Below, in pieces: positions 1-6,745 of a stretch of DNA of 13,714 bases. The DNA is from DAOPMC01 sp035392025 (lineage in GTDB: Bacteria > Bacillota_I > Bacilli_A > RF39 > UBA660). Location: assembly GCA_035392025.1 (NCBI GenBank), contig DAOPMC010000025.1, forward strand, positions 1 to 13,714. The letters run 5' to 3'. The notes beneath the pieces are model-generated. The model was given only the letters and a program-made list of their open reading frames with translations, did not search any database and was not told the origin of the DNA. A program made the translations under genes and the position numbers. Each line of letters begins with the position of its first letter. Position 1 is the first letter of the stretch.

Positions 1-53
1 ATTTTCCCGTTAATGTTTAAATATTTTTGGGACATTTTCCCAAACTATTGACA
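1..53 (-). mobile_element. Possible IS21-type insertion sequence end (partial)
   Basis: Read on the minus strand, the segment starts TGTCAATAGTTTGGGAAAAT at position 53. It carries an inverted repeat, TTTGGGA (26-32) against TCCCAAA (38-44), and a direct repeat ATTTTCCC at 1-8 and 34-41. A TG tip with short sub-terminal repeats containing GAAAATGTCCC is typical of IS21-family termini. No istA or istB gene is inside the window, so the family call is inference. The hairpin could instead be a weak terminator for the secreted-protein gene ending at 62, but no clear T-run follows it on the minus strand. Confidence 0.35.
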
Positions 54-61
54 GAGTTTTT

Positions 62-859
62 TTACTCAGCTTGTTCAGCCCATACTCCATAAAAAGTATA
101 TGAATTACTTAATGTAAATTTATATCCTGGAGCATAGTAATCTAAGCTTGTAGAATAATTTATTATGTCTTCTTTATTTATGCCATATGTCTTTCCACTA
201 CCTACTCTAGACCATGCTACAAATGTATACCCTTCGTTTGTAAACATGTTTTTCTCTACTGTTTGAGTACTATTTATTTCATATTCATAATATCTATAAT
301 TTGAATTATTATAGTTATACCCCATTCCTTGATATATAAAATATTTTACTTCTCTATTACATGTTACTACTGGTTTTTCTTCTTCCTCTTCTTCTAATTT
401 AATATTTCCAAAGTTAATGTGAGAAACCTTACTTTTAAGACAATTTAAAATAATGTTATCACCAACATGACTAAAAGTATAAGTCCCCCATCTATTGCCA
501 AACCCACTAACTATAGACATATCAAATGCACTATACCCGTGAACAAAGTAAAATTGAAAAAAGCTTTTAACCGATTTATCAACATTCAATGCCAAAAATC
601 CTGTTTTAAATTCTTGTTGTTGTTTTACATTTACTTCTACCGGTGTCCAAACAACTACCTTTCCATTTGCCTGTTTAATGACTATGTACTCATTATCATC
701 GGAAATTACATACTTATTGCTAGCATAGTCCAGTTTTGTACCATCCTCTACTACAATATTTTCTTGAAAAACTACATCTTTTGTCTGCGCAAATGCATAA
801 TTTGGAAATACAAATAGAACAAACAATACTGCTACTACTATGATATTTTTTATTTTCAT
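62..859 (-). CDS. Secreted protein with C-terminal Listeria-Bacteroides (Flg_new) repeat
   Basis: 265 aa. The start at 859 is chosen over an upstream in-frame ATG (907) because GGAGGAG lies just before it and a clean signal peptide begins there: a lysine-containing n-region, a hydrophobic core at residues 6-18, and an AFA cleavage site after residue 24. Residues 25-155 match nothing I recognise. A run of six glutamates (156-161) acts as a linker. Residues about 200-260 look like an InlB B-type repeat (EGYTFVAWSRVGSGKTY... ending YTFYGVW), a small beta-grasp module common in Firmicute surface proteins. Cys140 and Cys167 could form a disulfide. There is no LPXTG motif, C-terminal helix or lipobox, so the protein is probably released. 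It is the last gene of a minus-strand run. Its binding target is unknown. Confidence 0.7.
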   Translation of the reverse strand: MKIKNIIVVAVLFVLFVFPNYAFAQTKDVVFQENIVVEDGTKLDYASNKYVISDDNEYIVIKQANGKVVVWTPVEVNVKQQQEFKTGFLALNVDKSVKSFFQFYFVHGYSAFDMSIVSGFGNRWGTYTFSHVGDNIILNCLKSKVSHINFGNIKLEEEEEEKPVVTCNREVKYFIYQGMGYNYNNSNYRYYEYEINSTQTVEKNMFTNEGYTFVAWSRVGSGKTYGINKEDIINYSTSLDYYAPGYKFTLSNSYTFYGVWAEQAE

Positions 860-926
860 AATATCTCCTCCATCTTTAATTTTATGCACTAAAAAAAAAT
901 AAGTCAACTATTTTTATATAGCTGAA

Positions 927-1631
927 TTATCTTTTGCACTTTAATAGCATATCCTTATCATCTTGAGACACTCTATAACTGTCTCTACACTTACTTATCA
1001 TCTTATTAAGAGTAAAATCGTTTAATTTATTATTTGCCAAATATTTCAGTGTTTCTTCTCTTCTTTTTATAAACAAATCACAAAGTAACCATGCGTTAAT
1101 CATATTTACATAATAATCATCCTCATAATAAAATTTATCTAATAACTCAAATGCATCGTTTACATATTTATCATTATCAATTAATTTAAACATAGCTTCC
1201 ATACCTATTCTTCTAACAAACGGAAACTTGCTTTTGAAATATTCTTTGGCTAAATCTAAAAATCTTTCTTCATTGCCTTTAACATTAAAAGATAGTGTAT
1301 CACATGTTGCCCAGTTATCAGCTTTGCTACTATATATATCTAGATATTTTTTCATAACATCAAAGTCTTTTATTTTGGATATTAATAATCCATTTATTGC
1401 TGTATTATCATAATATTCCCAAATCATTAAATCTAAAAATGATAAATAATTTCCTTTTAATATTTCTTTGACTATACTTTTAATACTTGGCGATGTTATG
1501 GCCAAACAGGGCAAAGAGGTATTAATAATTTTTTTAGTCCATTCTACTCTATTTTCATTTTTATAGGTTTTTAAGTATTCTTGAAACTCATATATGTCTT
1601 TCTTATACCATTTTTCTTTTATTAAATTCAT
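927..1631 (-). CDS. AlkD-like DNA alkylation repair protein
   Basis: 234 aa, entirely helical in character, matching the DNA alkylation repair (ALK/HEAT-repeat) family that excises alkylated purines such as 3- and 7-methyl adducts without flipping the base. The signature NWATCD places Trp107 and Asp111 at the same Trp-x3-Asp spacing as the catalytic pair of Bacillus cereus AlkD (Trp109, Asp113). Arg140-Arg141 (FVRRIG) and Trp181 (NAWLLCD) correspond to its DNA-contacting Arg148 and Trp187. The length is close to AlkD. The start follows an AAGGAATGAT ribosome site, 19 bases after the upstream membrane-protein gene, so the two are probably co-transcribed. Residue assignments are by eye; enzyme activity is inferred from the family. 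Confidence 0.8.
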   Translation of the reverse strand: MNLIKEKWYKKDIYEFQEYLKTYKNENRVEWTKKIINTSLPCLAITSPSIKSIVKEILKGNYLSFLDLMIWEYYDNTAINGLLISKIKDFDVMKKYLDIYSSKADNWATCDTLSFNVKGNEERFLDLAKEYFKSKFPFVRRIGMEAMFKLIDNDKYVNDAFELLDKFYYEDDYYVNMINAWLLCDLFIKRREETLKYLANNKLNDFTLNKMISKCRDSYRVSQDDKDMLLKCKR

Positions 1632-1650
1632 TTATGCTATCATTCCTTTT

Positions 1651-2454
1651 TTATTTAAATATCTTGCTTATTAATTTTGATATCAAATATATAATTGTTC
1701 CACCTATTAAAATTACTACTATATATATTAAAAAATATATAATATAGGGAATTTTTGGTTGAATGATACTAAATACTGGTAATGTAGAATTAAAATATGG
1801 GCTTATGAAAAACATATTAAATGTCTCACTACCTATTATCTTAGTATTATAAAATAAAATATTTAATAGGTTGGCAAAAATGGTGCAACAAACAAATACG
1901 ATAAATGCTCTTATAAAATTAGATAAATTTATTTTAATTTCTTTCATCATAAGTAAGTAAACTGAAACTACAAAACTACCGCAGTGTAAATACATTGTAT
2001 GAATGTTTATTAGGATATCTTCTGTAAAACAACTCTCAGGAATTATCATTGTCGATATACTCCCAAGTATTGTAAAAAATGCTATAAACGATAGAATAGA
2101 ATCTCGTAATTTACTCTTTTTCATACAAGCTGCAATTAAAGAAAAATAAATTGGCATAGTACATAACTGAAATGGTGCTGCATACCACTGATAATCCCAA
2201 TATTTAACTCCTGTTACCATATCATAATTAAATGACCAAGCAATCTGTTTTAGCACCTCAAGAACAAGGGCTACTATGCCATAAACTAATAATACTGTTT
2301 TTAACTGTTTTTCACTATACTTTTTTCTGTTTAAATATAAAACAAATATGACTGTAAATATTAAAACTAAACATAAAATATGAAACCAGCCAAATGCTAC
2401 AGGCCTATTCATTTTTGCCTGTAAGAAAATTACAACTTTTTCAAATAAATTCAC
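1651..2454 (-). CDS. YwaF-like (TIGR02206/TMEM164-type) integral membrane protein
   Basis: 267 aa with about seven hydrophobic segments, at roughly residues 20-42, 52-72, 92-110, 120-138, 150-168, 182-202 and 235-262. The combination of PFQLCTMPIYF after the second helix, a following conserved-type HTMYLHCGSF block and a charged C-terminus resembles the YwaF family of Firmicutes, whose function is undetermined. The start is GTG at 2454, preceded by GGAGGAG at five bases; an in-frame ATG at residue 15 lacks a ribosome site. It sits between the zinc-ribbon gene and the AlkD-like gene with gaps of under 30 bases. The family call rests on motif memory and topology, and no catalytic role can be read from the sequence. 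Confidence 0.6.
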   Translation of the reverse strand: MNLFEKVVIFLQAKMNRPVAFGWFHILCLVLIFTVIFVLYLNRKKYSEKQLKTVLLVYGIVALVLEVLKQIAWSFNYDMVTGVKYWDYQWYAAPFQLCTMPIYFSLIAACMKKSKLRDSILSFIAFFTILGSISTMIIPESCFTEDILINIHTMYLHCGSFVVSVYLLMMKEIKINLSNFIRAFIVFVCCTIFANLLNILFYNTKIIGSETFNMFFISPYFNSTLPVFSIIQPKIPYIIYFLIYIVVILIGGTIIYLISKLISKIFK

Positions 2455-2481
2455 AATTACTCCTCCGTAAATATTATTTAA

Positions 2482-2742
2482 TTATAATGTTTTCTGCCAT
2501 CTTTTGAGTGTTGGAAATACTTTTTGACAGTGTACTTTCATTTCTTCTTCACTCATTCCTGCAAGGTACGCATACTTAACATTCATTTTTATATATTCTT
2601 CCATACTTACATCATCAATAAATTTACCATCTTTATAACAATAAACACAATAATCTTTATTGGTAGAACCATCCCAATTAGTACCAAAATCCTCATTTTT
2701 TGTTATTGGCATACTACAACTTTGACATATTTTATTTTTCAT
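2482..2742 (-). CDS. Small four-cysteine zinc-ribbon protein (PF12674-type)
   Basis: 86 aa. Two CxxC pairs (Cys6/Cys9 in CQSCSMPI and Cys32/Cys35 in YCVYCYKDG) frame the sequence FGTNWDGS. This is the layout of the putative zinc-ribbon domain PF12674, found in small stand-alone Firmicute proteins and fused to regulators. The C-terminal part (MEEYIKMN... PTLKRW) matches the usual tail of these proteins. The start at 2742 is set by GGAGGAACC directly upstream; an ATG 33 bases earlier lies inside the preceding gene. The G of that gene's TAG stop is the first base of this ribosome site, so translation is probably coupled. It likely binds one zinc ion; its role is unknown. Confidence 0.75.
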   Translation of the reverse strand: MKNKICQSCSMPITKNEDFGTNWDGSTNKDYCVYCYKDGKFIDDVSMEEYIKMNVKYAYLAGMSEEEMKVHCQKVFPTLKRWQKTL

Positions 2743-2750
2743 GGTTCCTC

Positions 2751-3380
2751 CTAATTTTGATTTTTTGAAGCACAAGAATCTAAAGATATATTAATTGATT
2801 CTAAAAATGCTTTTAAATATTCATTATTACGATCCGTTGTGAAAACAGTACCTTTACCAGTATATATTATATATTCTGGCAAATTATCCATATCAAAACT
2901 AGCATCACTTGCATACTTGCTATTTTGGATGATCTTAATAATCTCATAATTGTATGCCCCACTTATAGGATCACTATAATTTAATATTGAATTCGCATCC
3001 ACACCATCCAGTGGTGCTTTGTAAGAATTATAAAATAAATATATATTATCTGTTTTAACAACAAGTTGAACTGGAACACAAGTTTTATTACTAGATTCAA
3101 TAGTGAAAATTATATCATCTGATAATATATCCTCTATTTCAAGAACTTTAACTTCAGTTTCGATAATTACATCATTATAGATTTCTATACCAAAAATTTC
3201 TATTATTGTACCTTCTTCATAACCAAGAACTGATTGTGAATTTAGTTTATGAACTTTTGATACTTTATAAATAAGCGCTTTATATTCAATAGTCCCTCCA
3301 TCAGACAAACGAAATGGTATTGGAATTACTAATATTAGCAAAATGACAATTACTGCTAAAATAATTATTTTCTTTTTCAT
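2751..3380 (-). CDS. Single-pass membrane-anchored protein, unknown function
   Basis: 209 aa. A lysine-rich start and one hydrophobic helix (residues 5-22) are followed by IPIPFRLSDGGTIEYKALIYKV and, further on, GTIIEIFGIEIYNDV. I associate these blocks with a recurring but unnamed family of Clostridia and Bacilli proteins. The remainder should lie outside the membrane and is predicted to be mostly beta-strand. It has two cysteines (in NKTCVP and near the C-terminus, DSCASK). The start at 3380 is preceded by GAGGAG; an ATG five codons upstream lacks such a site. It overlaps the ribosome site of the next gene. There is no recognisable enzymatic motif. It could be an uncleaved signal-anchor protein. 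Confidence 0.65.
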   Translation of the reverse strand: MKKKIIILAVIVILLILVIPIPFRLSDGGTIEYKALIYKVSKVHKLNSQSVLGYEEGTIIEIFGIEIYNDVIIETEVKVLEIEDILSDDIIFTIESSNKTCVPVQLVVKTDNIYLFYNSYKAPLDGVDANSILNYSDPISGAYNYEIIKIIQNSKYASDASFDMDNLPEYIIYTGKGTVFTTDRNNEYLKAFLESINISLDSCASKNQN

Positions 3381-3408
3381 ATATATTCTCCTCACTATGA
3401 AGATTATA

Positions 3409-3741
3409 TCATAGATTTTTATAGGTTACTAAATTATTATCAAGTTCATCATCTAAATCTTTTTGGAAAATGAATTGGGCATATATAGTATCGATTTTGC
3501 TTTCAAAATCTTTAATATATTTTTCATCAACTTGTGGAATATCAAAAAAAACAAATCCATAAGCATCATCTTGCCAAGAAGTTATTTCTTTCAAGTTAAA
3601 ACTATTAGCATTTCTGACATCATCTATTGTCTCAAAATCAAAAACTTGAATCATTAATGATACTTTGTATCCCATTGCAATATATAGTGGACAAGCCCTA
3701 AATCTTGCACCTAAATCAATATGTAAAATTTTTTTTTGCAT
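3409..3741 (-). CDS. Orphan protein, probably 5'-truncated at the IS110 junction
   Basis: Up to 110 aa, soluble and acidic in its C-terminal half; I do not recognise it. No ribosome-binding site precedes the ATG at 3741. An in-frame TGA (3750-3748) lies only two codons upstream, exactly where IS110 transposase sequence begins on the other strand. The protein starts abruptly and has the look of an internal segment followed by a genuine C-terminus. The likeliest reading is that the 5' part was lost when the IS110 element inserted or was partly deleted. It lies 28 bases upstream of the membrane-anchored gene and may once have headed that operon. It could still be expressed as a short protein, but nothing supports that. 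Confidence 0.45.
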   Translation of the reverse strand: MQKKILHIDLGARFRACPLYIAMGYKVSLMIQVFDFETIDDVRNANSFNLKEITSWQDDAYGFVFFDIPQVDEKYIKDFESKIDTIYAQFIFQKDLDDELDNNLVTYKNL

Positions 3742-4288
3742 CTTTTTTCAAATTCACTATGCTATGTTGCGTTCGATTCTTATCAAGTTCAAAATCTAGT
3801 TCAAGTTATTGAAATGATTCAATATCATAAAGTAGAAATAAACAAGATTAAGGAACAATTAATCAATGAATTAAAAGATACTAAATTATTCAAAATTATT
3901 AATTCTATACCTGGATTCGGCGAATTTAGTACTGCTTTATTCTTAGCAGAAGTTGGTGATATAACAAGATTTGATAATAAATATCAATTTATATCTTTCA
4001 TTGGTATAGATTCAGTTATATCTCAATCTGGCGTATCATCATACCATGGCCCAATTTCAAAAACAGGATGTAAATTTGGTAGAACAATTTTATTTAATAT
4101 TGTTACAACAATTATTCAAATATCAGCACATGCCACATGCTAATCAATCAAATCCTATTTATTTGTTTTTTAGAAAAAAACAATCCGAAGGTAAACACCA
4201 TTATAAATGCATAATCGCCTGCGAAACGAAACTATGTAAAATCATTTATAAATTATGTACTTCTGATTGTCTCTACAATAACAAATAA
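3742..4288 (+). pseudogene. IS110-family transposase remnant (C-terminal part, frameshifted)
   Basis: From about 3770 one frame encodes a helical region and the Transposase_20-type block: IINSIPGFGEFSTALFLAEV, then FISFIGID, then GPISKTGCKFGRTILF, which carries the serine region of IS110 recombinases. This frame stops at 4143 just after QISAHATC. The expected continuation (ANQSNPIYLFFRKKQSEGKHH...) appears in the next frame, from about 4135 to the TAA near 4288. A one-position frame change around 4128-4140 therefore breaks the gene. The whole N-terminal DEDD (RuvC-like) half, about 190 residues, is missing. This is a dead fragment, and the only identifiable plus-strand gene in the window. Confidence 0.85.
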
Positions 4289-4314
4289 ACCAATAAATTA
4301 CCTTAATTTCAAAA

Positions 4315-4338
4315 AATTGAGGAAACTCAGTTCTTTTT
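4315..4338. terminator. Hairpin terminator after the IS110 remnant (likely bidirectional)
   Basis: AATTGAG (4315-4321), a GAAA tetraloop and CTCAGTT (4326-4332) form a seven-pair stem including one G-U wobble. It is followed by a T-run at 4334-4338 on the plus strand and preceded by an A-run at 4310-4316, so it can also act on minus-strand transcripts. It lies 27 bases beyond the broken transposase frame. Positions 4339-4395, including TTGACAAAACTTAGA, may be the right end of the same element; I see no gene there. Confidence 0.6.
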
Positions 4339-4391
4339 GTTGTGTCTATAATATCATATTTTTTTTAATTTGACAAAACTTAGATAATCAT

Positions 4392-4416
4392 AAAAACTTG
4401 TACAAAAAGTACAAGT
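4392..4416 (-). terminator. Rho-independent terminator of the three-gene cassette
   Basis: ACTTGTAC and GTACAAGT (4396-4403 and 4409-4416) are a perfect eight-base inverted repeat with a five-base loop. On the minus strand the stem is followed by a run of Ts (4396-4392). It lies about 80 bases beyond the stop codon of the last cassette gene at 4494. The interval 4417-4493 shows no gene. Confidence 0.7.
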
Positions 4417-4493
4417 CAATTAATAAGAGATATAATTATGTGATTTAATTGTGCATGGGAATCTCAAAACATTTGAAATAGGAGCAAAAGTAA

Positions 4494-4853
4494 TTATCTT
4501 TTTGTAAGTTTTAAGATCATTAAATCATCGTAGGAGAAAACAGCAGATTTTCTTATTTCTTCGCTTCTAACCATCAATTCATTTTCATCTAAAAAATCCA
4601 TATCATCAATATTTAAATTAAATCCATTTCCTTTCCAACCTCGGCCAGCACTTCCAGAATCATTTTTGCCTCTACTCCAAGAAGATTTGCCATTCATAAA
4701 ATCATTCATATTATCATACTTTGTATGCCCATGACCTGCAGAAATATCATCCTCTTTTGTATAGTCATATCTATGCACACTACCATCATCATGAACATCT
4801 GTTTTTGCCACTACTTTTCCTTCCTCGTTTGAACTAAACCATCCCCAACTCAT
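4494..4853 (-). CDS. Unknown small hydrophilic protein, third gene of the cassette
   Basis: 119 aa; not recognised. It has no signal peptide or membrane helix. The N-terminus is MSWGWFSS, followed by KVVAKTDVHDDGSVHRYDY, a His/Gly patch (SAGHGHTKYD, about residues 39-48), a Ser/Gly/Trp/Lys-rich middle (about 56-77) and a more ordered acidic tail with paired-helix character (ENELMVRSEEIRKSAVFSYDDL). The start codon shares one base with the stop of the upstream gene (TAATG at 4855-4851), and GAGGTGA lies upstream, so translation is coupled. The histidines could bind metal, but there is no known motif. Because it is encoded with a putative metallopeptidase, it could be a partner or a substrate; that is speculation. 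Confidence 0.6.
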   Translation of the reverse strand: MSWGWFSSNEEGKVVAKTDVHDDGSVHRYDYTKEDDISAGHGHTKYDNMNDFMNGKSSWSRGKNDSGSAGRGWKGNGFNLNIDDMDFLDENELMVRSEEIRKSAVFSYDDLMILKLTKR

Positions 4854-5128
4854 TATTTATTCACCTCACTTTCTTCTATATAATCTATAATCTTATTTGT
4901 TTCATCATCTATTATTTCTATACGATAGTAATCATCTATAAATCCCCTGTATAATGACATTGCCAATTTAAGAATATCGGATGTTGTTAGTTTTTGTGAA
5001 CTAAGATTTTCAAATTTATCCCAATCCATTAATCCATCAAAATCGTTATACATAGATTCAGGGGTGTCACCTTTGCAGTCACTTACTTTTGTTGTACCAT
5101 CTTTATAATAATATTTAAACCTATACAT
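4853..5128 (-). CDS. Unknown small acidic protein, second gene of the cassette
   Basis: 91 aa; not recognised. It begins YRFKYYYKDGTTKVSDCKGD, a short beta-hairpin-like stretch, then has a probably helical middle (LTTSDILKLAMSLYRGF). It ends with YRIEIIDDETNKIIDYIEESE, a strand-turn-strand pattern common in small unannotated phage and island proteins. There is no membrane segment and one cysteine. The start at 5128 has an excellent ribosome site (AAAGGAGGTG, four bases before ATG) placed within the 3' end of the upstream gene, which it overlaps by eight bases. One base is shared with the next gene. The three genes must form one transcript. Confidence 0.6.
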   Translation of the reverse strand: MYRFKYYYKDGTTKVSDCKGDTPESMYNDFDGLMDWDKFENLSSQKLTTSDILKLAMSLYRGFIDDYYRIEIIDDETNKIIDYIEESEVNK

Positions 5129-5999
5129 TTTTCACCTCCTTTAGGTACTGTCTTATCAATATGCAACTCTGACAATTATTATTATCTATATTATTTCTAC
5201 TTAGCATTTCTTCTACTGAATACTTGCCATCAAATATGTCTTGCATATCAAATAACATTTTTTGCTTGTCATCAGTATCAATATATAAATTAAAAAGCAT
5301 GAAAGCCTTTAATATTGAACTAATTATCATCGACACTTTAGTTTTAGCAAAATCAGTTAAACTACACGACTGTATTTTTTGCAATGCAGATGATAATATT
5401 TTTAACCTATACATTTCATTTAACTTTTTTAAGTTTTCACCTTCTTGTAATGTAAATAGCATATCAAAAAATATAGGTAATACTTCATAATTTAAATAAT
5501 TTTCTATTGAATAATTAGTGCTTCCTAATTGTGAATGAACAATTTCGTGAATATATATACCTGGAGAAAATATTGTCAATTTTGTAGATAATTTAAATTC
5601 AGTAAAAAGCATAAATAAATCTATACCATTTTTAATGTATAAAGGACAGCATTCACCATAAAATTGGTCTCTATCACAAAATAATATAGGAACATTTAAT
5701 GGATGTAATAATACTGTGTGTTGGTTAGTCTTTTCTAAAATCTTTTTATTTTTATCATATTGTTGACATATCCTTTTAAAATTGTCTGTACTTATAAATG
5801 GCATTTTATGCAAAATAAAATTTGAATCTGCAAAAAAGCGATATACTCTTTCTCTCAATTCAAATCTATTTATTTGTTGTAAAACTTCAAATTTTGAACA
5901 ATCCTGCAAACTATATTGCAAAATATCATTAATTTCCAATAAGTTAGAATTAACTTTTATTGACTCAATATTATTATAATCATTAACTTTTTTAACCAT
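5121..5999 (-). CDS. Putative HExxH zinc metallopeptidase-like protein
   Basis: 292 aa; no named family recognised. The clearest motif is YIHEIVHSQLG, giving His151-Glu152-x-x-His155. It is followed at Glu172 (NYLNYEVLPIFF) by a plausible third zinc ligand on a second helix, the gluzincin arrangement. No signal peptide or membrane helix is visible, so it is probably cytoplasmic. Residues 90-120 include a cysteine cluster (Cys108, Cys117, Cys118), and a CxxC (NCQSC) lies near the C-terminus. The start is set by AGAGGTG upstream of the ATG at 5999. It is the first gene of a three-gene overlapping cassette that begins about 80 bases beyond tRNA-Leu. No confident promoter was found; TATAAA near 6050 is a weak -10 candidate. 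Peptidase activity is inferred only from the motif. Confidence 0.6.
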   Translation of the reverse strand: MVKKVNDYNNIESIKVNSNLLEINDILQYSLQDCSKFEVLQQINRFELRERVYRFFADSNFILHKMPFISTDNFKRICQQYDKNKKILEKTNQHTVLLHPLNVPILFCDRDQFYGECCPLYIKNGIDLFMLFTEFKLSTKLTIFSPGIYIHEIVHSQLGSTNYSIENYLNYEVLPIFFDMLFTLQEGENLKKLNEMYRLKILSSALQKIQSCSLTDFAKTKVSMIISSILKAFMLFNLYIDTDDKQKMLFDMQDIFDGKYSVEEMLSRNNIDNNNCQSCILIRQYLKEVKNV

Positions 6000-6081
6000 A
6001 ACACACCTCTCACTAATAAAAGTTTTACTACTTAAAGTCTGTTACCATTTATAACTAAAATTTTAAAAAGATTTAATAATT

Positions 6082-6166
6082 TGGTGCAAGAGATGGGAAT
6101 CGAACCCACACGACTTTCATCAAAGGTGTTTGAGACCTTCGCGTCTACCTGTTCCGCCACTCTTGC
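6082..6166 (-). tRNA. tRNA-Leu (anticodon CAA)
   Basis: 85 bases including an encoded CCA (6084-6082). The acceptor arms GCAAGAG and CTCTTGC pair perfectly. The anticodon stem AAGGT/ACCTT encloses the loop CTCAAAC, giving anticodon CAA, which reads UUG. The T arm GTGGG-TTCGATT-CCCAT has one wobble pair, and a 13-base variable region makes it a type II (leucine) tRNA. It begins 21 bases after scpB. The accessory cassette starts directly beyond its 3' end, a common integration position. Confidence 0.95.
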
Positions 6167-6175
6167 ATGAAATAT

Positions 6176-6204
6176 ATTATAACACAATTATAATATTTCT
6201 TCCA
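6176..6204 (-). promoter_or_regulatory. Candidate promoter for tRNA-Leu
   Basis: A perfect extended -10, TGTTATAAT (6184-6176), lies about ten bases upstream of the mature tRNA 5' end. A weak -35, TGGAAG (6204-6199), sits 17 bases away inside the scpB coding end. It would give a leader of only a few bases, as is usual for tRNA genes. It allows transcription independent of scpAB. Confidence 0.5.
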
Positions 6205-6745
6205 TATATTTTGAATCATACAGATCAATTTCATCTGATTGCATAATAACATCTTCAAATTTTGGTAATTGATCTTTTGATGATAGTCCAAAATAATCTA
6301 AAAACTCATTTGTTATTCCATATAATATTGGTCTTCCTGGCACTTCTTTTCTACCAAGTTCTTTTACAAATTCTTTAGCAACTAACTTTCTAATTATTTG
6401 AACTGAAGATACACCTCTTAAATCATCAACTTCAGATCTCGTAATTGGTTCATTGTATGCGATAATTGCCAATGTCTCAAGTGCTGATTGTGATAATGTT
6501 TTACTATCACCCAATTCAAGAAGTCTTTCATAATATTCTTTATGTTCTGACTTAGTTGTAAGTTTATATGTGTTTCCTAAATAGCTTAATCTAATACCAC
6601 GATTATCTTTTTCATACTCTTTTTGTAACTCTTCAATATACTTATTAGCCTCATCTGTAGTAATCTCAAGTATATCTTTTATTTGATCAATTGTAAGGCC
6701 TTCATCTCCTACTACAAATAATAATCCCTCAAGTGCTGCTAACAT
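6188..6745 (-). CDS. scpB: Segregation and condensation protein B
   Basis: 185 aa. ScpB dimerises through winged-helix domains and, with ScpA, forms the non-SMC part of the bacterial condensin that compacts and separates chromosomes. Recognisable blocks are the N-terminal ALEGLLFVVGDEGLTIDQI, the central QSALETLAIIAYNEPITRSEVDDLRGVSS, and VAKEFVKELGRKEVPGRPILYGITNEFLDYFGL. All three are characteristic of the family, and the length is normal (B. subtilis about 197). The ATG at 6745 directly follows the scpA stop (6748-6746), with GAGGTGGT placed in the end of scpA, so the pair is translationally coupled. No terminator is seen before the tRNA gene 21 bases downstream. Confidence 0.95.
   Translation of the reverse strand: MLAALEGLLFVVGDEGLTIDQIKDILEITTDEANKYIEELQKEYEKDNRGIRLSYLGNTYKLTTKSEHKEYYERLLELGDSKTLSQSALETLAIIAYNEPITRSEVDDLRGVSSVQIIRKLVAKEFVKELGRKEVPGRPILYGITNEFLDYFGLSSKDQLPKFEDVIMQSDEIDLYDSKYMEEIL

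Noticed and set aside
467..817. Plus-strand open frame of 116 codons opposite the secreted-protein gene
   Set aside because: It is antisense to a gene with a clear signal peptide and ribosome site; its product is rich in Phe, Ile, Tyr and Asn with no domain character, as expected from AT-rich antisense sequence.
4396..4416. Perfect inverted repeat as a repressor operator
   Set aside because: It lies downstream of a gene end and is followed by a T-run on the minus strand, so a terminator explains it better.
4398..4436. Plus-strand promoter TTGTAC...TATAAT in the spacer beside the IS remnant
   Set aside because: The spacing between the elements is wrong (27 bases) and no plus-strand gene follows; the TTGTAC is part of the cassette terminator stem.
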